Part shown: positions 58,630 through 64,000 of the stretch, in pieces
Position numbering within the stretch: position 1 is the stretch's first letter
How the letters are laid out: each line of letters starts with the position of its first letter
Assembly (NCBI RefSeq): GCF_016863255.1
Contig: NZ_BOON01000033.1
Coordinates: 94,438-158,437, forward strand
DNA length: 64,000 nucleotides
Reading direction: 5' to 3'
Source of the DNA: Planosporangium mesophilum
GTDB lineage: Bacteria; Actinomycetota; Actinomycetes; Mycobacteriales; Micromonosporaceae
Program-made: the position numbers and the translations under genes
The notes under the pieces: model-generated
Databases searched by the model: none
What the model was told of the DNA's origin: nothing
What the model saw: only the letters and a program-made list of their open reading frames with translations

Positions 58630-59188
58630 GCCTTCCCCGACCGCACTCAAAATCCTGATAGCGGGCGGCTTCGGCGCGGGCAAGACCACGTTCATCGGCG
58701 CGGTGAGCGAGATCGAACCCCTGACCACCGAGGAGACCATCACCGCGGCCAGCGCCGGAAGCGACTGCCTGGCCGGGGTGGAGAGCAAGTCGACCACCAC
58801 CGTGGCCATGGATTTCGGTCGCATCGCCATCGATGACCGGCTGATCCTCTACCTGTTCGGCACCCCGGGCCAGGACCGCTTCTGGTTCATGTGGGACCGA
58901 CTGTCCGACGGCGCGCTCGGCGCGGTCGTACTGGCCGACACCAGGCGGCTACCGGACTGCTTCTCGGCCGTGGACTTCTTCGAATCCCGCGGCATCGGTT
59001 TCATCGTGGCGGTGAACCAGTTCGACGGCGCGTACCGCTACGAACCCGACGAGGTACGCACCGCCCTTGCCCTCAAACCCCACGTCCCGGTCGTGCTGTG
59101 CGACGCCCGCCACCCCCGCTCCGCGACCGCCGTGCTGATCTCGCTCATCCAGCACCTGCTCGGCGCCACCACGTCCCGTTCCGCGTAA
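58610..59188 (+). CDS. Conservon small GTPase (CvnD-like)
   Basis: A 192-aa Ras-like GTPase: G1 GGFGAGKTT, switch/G2 region VESKSTTTVAMDFG, G3 FGTPGQDRF (Pro instead of the usual Gly before Gln, normal for this family, which shows GTPGQ) and G4 NQFD. It partners the Roadblock protein as an MglA/MglB-like switch. The GAF-domain gene follows after 35 bases. Confidence 0.9.
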   Translation: MAYDDAEPSPTALKILIAGGFGAGKTTFIGAVSEIEPLTTEETITAASAGSDCLAGVESKSTTTVAMDFGRIAIDDRLILYLFGTPGQDRFWFMWDRLSDGALGAVVLADTRRLPDCFSAVDFFESRGIGFIVAVNQFDGAYRYEPDEVRTALALKPHVPVVLCDARHPRSATAVLISLIQHLLGATTSRSA

Positions 59189-59223
59189 ACCCGCCGTTAC
59201 CGCTGGCAGACAGGGAGCACACT

Positions 59224-59799
59224 GTGACCCACGACCCGGTACATCACCATCGTCTGGCCCCGGTCGGTCAAGAAGGGGAGGTGGTGCAGCGGGAACGGCG
59301 GCTACGCGAGCTGGGAGTCGGCGACCAGCCGGATCCGGAGTTCGACGAGTTCGCCAGCAAGCTCGCCCAGATCACCGGCGCCCCGTACGCGATGGTCAAC
59401 TTCATCAGCGCGGACCACCAGTACTTCGCCGGCCTCCACACCCCGCCCGCCGGACAGGCCAGCGCCAACCCGGCGGTCACCGCCGGCGGAGAACCCGGCC
59501 GGGTGATGGCGCCGGACCACGGCTACTGCCCACACGTCGTGGTCCGCCGTAAAGCACTCGTACTGGACGACGTCTGCGACTACCCGCGATTCGCCGGCAA
59601 CCCGGTGGTCGACCAGATCGGCATCCGTTCATACCTGGGCGCCCCGCTCATCGACGACACCGGCACGACCCTGGGCACGATCTGCGTCGTGGACACCGAA
59701 CCGCGCCCGTGGGGTCGCGAAGGGCTGGAGACCATCAAGGCACTGGCCGCCGAACTGATGGAGCACCTCAACCAACGCGACCGACGGCGAGCCCGTTGA
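59224..59799 (+). CDS. GAF-domain sensor protein of the conservon
   Basis: A 191-aa protein with one GAF domain (about residues 35-180): FDEFASKLAQITGAPYAMVNFISADHQYF, CPHVVVRRKALVLDDV and SYLGAPLIDDTGTTLGTICVVD. A conserved Cys lies in GYCPHVV. There is no output domain, so it probably senses a ligand and signals through protein contact. GTG 59224 follows a ggga site. It ends the conservon; cytochrome P450 genes sometimes found in conservons are absent. Confidence 0.85.
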   Translation: MTHDPVHHHRLAPVGQEGEVVQRERRLRELGVGDQPDPEFDEFASKLAQITGAPYAMVNFISADHQYFAGLHTPPAGQASANPAVTAGGEPGRVMAPDHGYCPHVVVRRKALVLDDVCDYPRFAGNPVVDQIGIRSYLGAPLIDDTGTTLGTICVVDTEPRPWGREGLETIKALAAELMEHLNQRDRRRAR

Positions 59800-59956
59800 C
59801 GTCGTCCCGCCACGGATCACCTGCCTACCCGGACCGTACGGGGGCCTGGCCGCCTCGTGGTCGAGGCGCTGGTGCACGGCGACCACTGTGGCATGCCGTA
59901 CCGTTGAACCTCACGGCCCGTCCACCCGTGCCGCCTCGACGGGAGGATCCCTCAAA

Positions 59957-61162
59957 GTGACCTACGACGTCGCCGCGGTCCGGGCGCAGTTCCCCGCCCT
60001 GGCCGAGAAAGCCGCGCATTTCGACGGCTCCGGTGGCTCGCAGGTACCCGAGCCCGTCGCCCGGGCCGTGTACGAAACGCTCCGCTCGGCCGTCGCCAAC
60101 CGCGGCACCTTCACCGCCGCCGAACGCCGCGCCGAGCACCTCGTCCACGAGGCCCGGTCAGCCATGGCCGACCTGCTCGACGCCGACGCGCGGGGCATCG
60201 TCTTCGGCCGCAGCATGACCCAGCTGACGTACGACATGTCGCGGGCGCTCGCGAAGACCTGGACGGCGGGGGACGAGGTGGTCGTCACCCGGCTCGATCA
60301 CGACGCCAACATCCGGCCGTGGGTTCAGGCTGCCGCCACCGCGGGAGCCACCGTGCGCTGGGCTGACTTCGACCCGGCCACCGGCGAGCTCACCCCCGAG
60401 GACATTGCCGCGGTGCTGTCCCCGCGCACCCGGCTCGTCGCGGTGACCGCGGCGTCGAACCTGATCGGCACCCGGCCGGACCTCACCGAGATCAGCCGCC
60501 GGGTACACGACACCGGGGCGCTGCTGTACGTCGACGGCGTTCACCACGCCGCCCACACCGTGGTGGATGTCGCCGCTCTCGCCGCCGACTTCTACGCCTG
60601 CTCCCCGTACAAGCTGCTCGGTCCGCACTGCGGGGTGGTCGCCGCCGCTCCCGAGTTGCTGGAGACCCTGCACCCGGACAAGCTGCTGCCCTCGACCGAC
60701 GCCGTGCCGGAGCGGTTCGAGCTGGGCACCCTGCCCTACGAGCTGCTCGCCGGATGCACCGCCGCGGTCGACTTCATCGCCACCCTCTCCGAGCACGAGC
60801 ACCCGAGCCGGCGCAGCGCGCTGGTGTCCGCGATGACCGCCGTCGAACGACACGAGCACGCGCTGCTGCGGCACCTCGAGGCCGGGCTCGCCGAGCTTCC
60901 CGCCGTCACCGTGTACTCCCGCGCCGCCCACCGCACCCCCACCGTGCTGTTCACCGTGCGGAACTCGACCCCTACCGACGTCCGTCGACACCTGGCCGAG
61001 CGCAACATCAACGCACCGGCCGGGTCGTTCTACGCCATCGAGCCGGCCCGCCGGCTGGGTCTCGGCGCCGACGGCGGGGTACGGGTCGGCCTGGCCCCGT
61101 ACACCGACCGCGACGATGTCGACCGCCTGCTGGCCGGCCTCGAGGAGCTGACGCCGGCCTGA
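59957..61162 (+). CDS. Cysteine desulfurase-like PLP protein lacking the catalytic cysteine
   Basis: A 401-aa class V aminotransferase-fold protein. The Schiff-base lysine is in ACSPYKLLGPHCG, and PLP contacts are in FGRSMTQLTYDM, VTRLDHDANIRPW and LYVDGVHHAAH. In the mobile loop where desulfurases have HxC, this one reads INAPAGSFYAIEP with no Cys, matching the VC1184-type subfamily of unknown activity. GTG 59957 follows gggagga. The downstream hairpin at 61200-61244 ends the transcript. Confidence 0.82.
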   Translation: MTYDVAAVRAQFPALAEKAAHFDGSGGSQVPEPVARAVYETLRSAVANRGTFTAAERRAEHLVHEARSAMADLLDADARGIVFGRSMTQLTYDMSRALAKTWTAGDEVVVTRLDHDANIRPWVQAAATAGATVRWADFDPATGELTPEDIAAVLSPRTRLVAVTAASNLIGTRPDLTEISRRVHDTGALLYVDGVHHAAHTVVDVAALAADFYACSPYKLLGPHCGVVAAAPELLETLHPDKLLPSTDAVPERFELGTLPYELLAGCTAAVDFIATLSEHEHPSRRSALVSAMTAVERHEHALLRHLEAGLAELPAVTVYSRAAHRTPTVLFTVRNSTPTDVRRHLAERNINAPAGSFYAIEPARRLGLGADGGVRVGLAPYTDRDDVDRLLAGLEELTPA

Positions 61163-61199
61163 GGGCACCATAGGAGCGCCGCCGTACCCAACTCGACGG

Positions 61200-61244
61200 A
61201 CGCGGTCCGGCCGCCGACGCGAGACGTCGGCGGCCGGACCGCGT
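61200..61244. terminator. Bidirectional hairpin terminator
   Basis: A 20-bp perfect stem (61200-61219 with 61225-61244) and a 5-base loop between the convergent desulfurase-like and small helical-protein genes. Confidence 0.88.
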
Positions 61245-61253
61245 TACCGGAGA

Positions 61254-61496
61254 CTATGCGCCGTGGTCGGCCAGGTCGACGAGCGCCCTGGCGGTACGGA
61301 AGTACTGGCTACGACCAAGCTCCCCGATCGTCTTGATGCCGAGGGCTTCCTTGAGGTGCGTCGCGGTACGCTCGCTGACCCCGGCGAGCGCAGAGACTGG
61401 CGCATCGACGAGTTCGGCCACGCTCTTGTCCTGGTACTCCTTGTCAACCAACTTGACGAGGTTGGCGGTAACCGGCACGGGTACTCCCACAGTCAT
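61254..61496 (-). CDS. Small helix-hairpin-helix-like protein
   Basis: An 80-aa protein (94 aa if ATG 61538 is used). Residues VDAPVSALAGVSERTATHLKEALG and IKTIGELG resemble helix-hairpin-helix segments found in DNA-binding or processing proteins; the C-terminus YFRTARALVDLAD recurs in actinobacterial small proteins of unknown role. It is separated by 73 bases (or 31) from the peptidase upstream and may be co-transcribed with it. Confidence 0.6.
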   Translation of the reverse strand: MTVGVPVPVTANLVKLVDKEYQDKSVAELVDAPVSALAGVSERTATHLKEALGIKTIGELGRSQYFRTARALVDLADHGA

Positions 61497-61568
61497 TGGT
61501 CCGGCACGGTGCCGGAGCCGGTCGGTATTGTTCCACATAGGACCGACAGGTCGAGAGAATCCGCCCCG

Positions 61569-63518
61569 TCAGTGGAACCGCCCGGTCGGGTCGGCGGTCA
61601 CCGTCGGGCCGGTGATACGCGCGTCGACTCGCGGAGGAACCGGCACGGACAGCGGCAGGGTGGCTGCGCCGGCCACCGGCAAAGTGATCATGCTGTGGGC
61701 CACGTCGACCTCGACGGTGGCACCGGTCGAGCCGGGACTGGTCCGCTCCGCATCGGTACCGGTGATCACCAAGCCGAGCACGTGCCCGGCCAGGACCACC
61801 GCATCGTGGGACTGCAGCGGAACCCGCAGTGAGTACCAGCGGGTGGGCTCGAGCGGGGTCTGCCCGGTCAGCGACCGGTAGTGCCCCGCGTCCGCCCAGC
61901 CCCTGGTGAGGACCGCCAGGTCGCTGGTCACCACATCCTCGGCGAGGTCGTAGTAGCACCCGTCGTCGACCGGTACCGAGTCGCCCCAACAGGACTGGGT
62001 GGGCAGGTTGTGCACGCCTTCGCCCGCCGACAGGTAGTTGAGCCGGGTGGCGGTGCCGTAGTCGACCAGTCGCGCGGTCACCTCCGTCGTCGGCCTGTCG
62101 ACCCGGATCCGCAGCGTCACCGTCGCCGTACCGGATATCCGCACGTCCGCGGGCAGGGTACCGCTGAGGAAGACCAACCGGCCGGGCTTGGCGGTGCTGG
62201 GGTCGCTGACCGCGTCGGCCTCGCGGAGGTCGGGTCGGTCGGTGAAGCGGCGCACCGGACCGGCGGCGGGGCCACCGGCGCCGATCGTGCCGGTGTTGGC
62301 GTCCCCGAACGCCAACGGCACCGACACCGGCAGGCTCCCCGTCGCGGGCCAGCTCCGCTCGTCGACCCACTGGCCCGGGGCGCGCTCGACCGATACCGCG
62401 GGCTCGGCCATGATGCCGTTGCGCAGGCCCTGCAGCCAGTAGTCGAACCACCGGTGCAGCGTGTCCACCCACTGTGCGCGCCGGAAGTCGAACGGGTCGA
62501 CATGGCCGGTCTGCGACAACCAGAGCTTGCGCGGCACGCCGCGGCTGGCCAACGCCGTCCACCACTGGCCGAACTGGGAGGTCATGACGTTCAGGTCGCC
62601 CCGGCCGTGTACCACGAAGACGCTTGCGCGCACCTTCGAGGCGTCGGGCCGGTAGTCGCGCTCGGCCCAGAAGGCGTTGTAGTTACCGGTACTGTCGTCG
62701 GCGCCCGCGCGCAGCGCCTGGTTGGTCGGGGAGCACACGGCCGGCGGCCGGCCACTGACGCGGCCCGCGAGCCCGGCCGGACCGTCGGGCCACCGCACGA
62801 CGCCGTTGACGCGGTAGTAGTCGTACCAGCTCGAGATCGCGGCGATCGGCACGACCGTGGCCAGTCCGTCGATGCCTGTTGCGGCGACCGCGTTGGCGAC
62901 CGAACCGTCCCACGACTTGCCGATCATGCCGACCTTGCCGGTGGACCAGGTCGCGGCCGCCGGCGTTCCGTCGGAGTGCTGCGCCGCCGTCCGGCCGTTC
63001 AACCAGTCGATCGCGGCCGTCACGCTGCCGACCTCGGTACGGCCGCCCACGTCACCACACCCGGTCGACCGGCTGGTCCCCGCCAGGTCGACCTGGACGA
63101 CCGCGTAGCCGCGCGGCACGAAGTAGTTGTCGTAGAACAGGGGAAACTTCGCGATGGTCCCCGCGCTGTCGTACTGCTTGCGTTCGCCCTCATTGCCGCG
63201 TCCGAACGTCAGGTAGTACGGCGAGGCGTCCATGATGACCGGTACCCTGATGCCGGCCGCTGCCGCCTCCCGGGGCCGGATCACGTCGACGGCCACCCGG
63301 TCGGGCTGGCCGTCGCGGTCGGTGTCGGTCGGCGTGGTGACCCAGACGCTCTCCCGGATGGCGTCGGCGTACGAGTAGGTGGCCACCGTCTGCGTTCCGC
63401 GTACGAATGGCCGTTCTCCCGTGGATCCCGTCGCCGCGGCCCCGGTCGCCGACAGCGGCACGGCGGCCACCACCACGATCCCGACAAGTACCGGCCTGCT
63501 TACCCGCCGCTTCAGCAT
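61569..63518 (-). CDS. Secreted S15-type Xaa-Pro dipeptidyl-peptidase / CocE-like hydrolase
   Basis: A 649-aa secreted alpha/beta hydrolase. A signal peptide (KRR, hydrophobic core about residues 9-27) is followed by the catalytic domain with the nucleophile in VGMIGKSWDGSVANA, the Asp region in VFVVHGRGDLNV and the His in LSQTGHVDPFDF. The C-terminal jelly-roll domain (about 440-640) contains GTATVTLRIRVDRPTTEVTARL, as in CocE/NonD enzymes. It would remove Xaa-Pro dipeptides from peptides or hydrolyse esters outside the cell. The 336 bases to the next gene hold AT-rich tracts that may be promoters, but nothing I can mark. Confidence 0.85.
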   Translation of the reverse strand: MLKRRVSRPVLVGIVVVAAVPLSATGAAATGSTGERPFVRGTQTVATYSYADAIRESVWVTTPTDTDRDGQPDRVAVDVIRPREAAAAGIRVPVIMDASPYYLTFGRGNEGERKQYDSAGTIAKFPLFYDNYFVPRGYAVVQVDLAGTSRSTGCGDVGGRTEVGSVTAAIDWLNGRTAAQHSDGTPAAATWSTGKVGMIGKSWDGSVANAVAATGIDGLATVVPIAAISSWYDYYRVNGVVRWPDGPAGLAGRVSGRPPAVCSPTNQALRAGADDSTGNYNAFWAERDYRPDASKVRASVFVVHGRGDLNVMTSQFGQWWTALASRGVPRKLWLSQTGHVDPFDFRRAQWVDTLHRWFDYWLQGLRNGIMAEPAVSVERAPGQWVDERSWPATGSLPVSVPLAFGDANTGTIGAGGPAAGPVRRFTDRPDLREADAVSDPSTAKPGRLVFLSGTLPADVRISGTATVTLRIRVDRPTTEVTARLVDYGTATRLNYLSAGEGVHNLPTQSCWGDSVPVDDGCYYDLAEDVVTSDLAVLTRGWADAGHYRSLTGQTPLEPTRWYSLRVPLQSHDAVVLAGHVLGLVITGTDAERTSPGSTGATVEVDVAHSMITLPVAGAATLPLSVPVPPRVDARITGPTVTADPTGRFH

Positions 63519-63854
63519 GCCCGCCCTTTCCTCGATGCGCCCGCCTCACGGCGCGTCGGCAGGCACCGTCCACTCCCGTCGGTGCCGCCGGCACAACGCC
63601 TAGTTGTCAGCCCGATCCCAGGGTTTCATAAATTTACCGGGATCGAAATAACGTCGACGGCGGCCGAGCGGTCACGCTCAGTTGCCGAATGATCGCTCGT
63701 AAAACGTGTCGCCAACGTACCTATTGCGCTGGGAGATCAGTGTCGGTTAAGTAGCGATGGCCTCTGACGGTTCAATTTATTTCTGACTATTTCCGAACCG
63801 CAGGTTGGCCGCCGAGCGCAAGGCGATGACCCCCAGCCGAGGAGCAAGGCCGCC

Positions 63855-64000
63855 ATGAGTAGTCCGTACTTCGTCCACCCCGACTCCGTCGATGACCGCC
63901 CCGAGCGGCGGCCGAGGGGGCGCGGTCTGCTGTGGGCGGTCGCCGCTGCGGTGGCCGCGCTGGCTATCGTGGCCGCCGCCTTTGGCGGGTACCGACTGTT
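63855..64000 (+). CDS. Membrane-anchored protein, N-terminal part (partial)
   Basis: The ATG at 63855 follows gaggag and opens a frame that runs off the window: about 20 polar/charged residues (MSSPYFVHPDSVDDRPERR) then a hydrophobic segment from residue 24 (LLWAVAAAVAALAIVAAAFGG). This is a signal anchor of a type II membrane or secreted protein. The function cannot be judged from 48 residues. Confidence 0.6.
   Translation, partial: MSSPYFVHPDSVDDRPERRPRGRGLLWAVAAAVAALAIVAAAFGGYRL

Noticed and set aside
1..64000. CRISPR array, tRNA or rRNA genes
   Set aside because: No regularly spaced direct repeats, no cloverleaf-like sequences with a CCA-type context and no rRNA-like stretch were noticed on either strand; a dedicated scan was not possible.

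Overview
The window is very GC-rich DNA with GTG/ATG starts, AGGAGG-type ribosome sites, many 4-bp gene overlaps and GC-rich hairpin terminators. It carries a conservon (Roadblock/GTPase), a type VII-linked toxin locus with a DUF6301 protein and a TY-Chap-like protein, an M36 protease and a c-di-AMP riboswitch in front of a cell-wall enzyme. This points to a filamentous actinomycete, most likely Micromonosporaceae. That placement is inference from gene content, not from a marker gene. I saw no rRNA, tRNA, phage or CRISPR array. The only mobile element is a TnpB insertion.

Layout. 1-2.3 kb: end of a hydroxyquinol (resorcinol-type) catabolic operon: flavin hydroxylase C-terminus, maleylacetate reductase, hydroxyquinol 1,2-dioxygenase. 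2.4-9.4 kb: a D-amino-acid/N-acyl-amino-acid cluster (GNAT acyltransferase, NSAR-type racemase, polysaccharide-deacetylase-fold hydrolase and M20 hydrolase on the minus strand, D-aminoacylase divergent). It is split by a TnpB element at 4.4-5.75 kb. 9.4-11.7 kb: a self-regulated TetR gene with an acyltransferase, and a PH-domain membrane protein. 11.8-21.1 kb: an aromatic-acid island on the minus strand: GntR, 4-oxalomesaconate tautomerase, extradiol dioxygenase and dehydrogenase; then a second GntR (plus) divergent from a two-permease ABC importer and 4-oxalomesaconate hydratase. 21.2-25.4 kb: secreted protein, ABC ATPase, FtsX-like permease and a signal peptidase homologue that appears to lack its catalytic dyad.

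26-37.3 kb: formaldehyde-dehydrogenase-type ADH, secreted M36 metalloprotease, class V aminotransferase-fold enzyme, riboswitch-controlled secreted cell-wall protein, aldehyde dehydrogenase and an MHS-family symporter. 37.5-44.0 kb: two very large unrecognised proteins (1227 and 939 aa) in one operon, the best candidate here for an undescribed system. 44.2-46.8 kb: DUF305 protein and a secreted LVIVD-repeat protein. 47-53.9 kb: a deaminase/SUKH fusion divergent from an operon of YbaB-like protein, WXG-like protein, a 1278-aa multidomain toxin and two small partner proteins. 53.9-57.6 kb: phosphotransferase, SnoaL-like protein and acyl-CoA ligase. 58.1-59.8 kb: a reduced conservon without a kinase. 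60-64 kb: a desulfurase-fold protein lacking the usual cysteine, a small helix-rich protein, a secreted S15-type peptidase, and the start of a membrane-anchored protein running off the end.

The aromatic genes form two separate funnels (hydroxyquinol to maleylacetate to 3-oxoadipate; an extradiol route to 4-oxalomesaconate), each incomplete within the window. Functions are assigned by reading motifs and family resemblance by eye; no database search was run.
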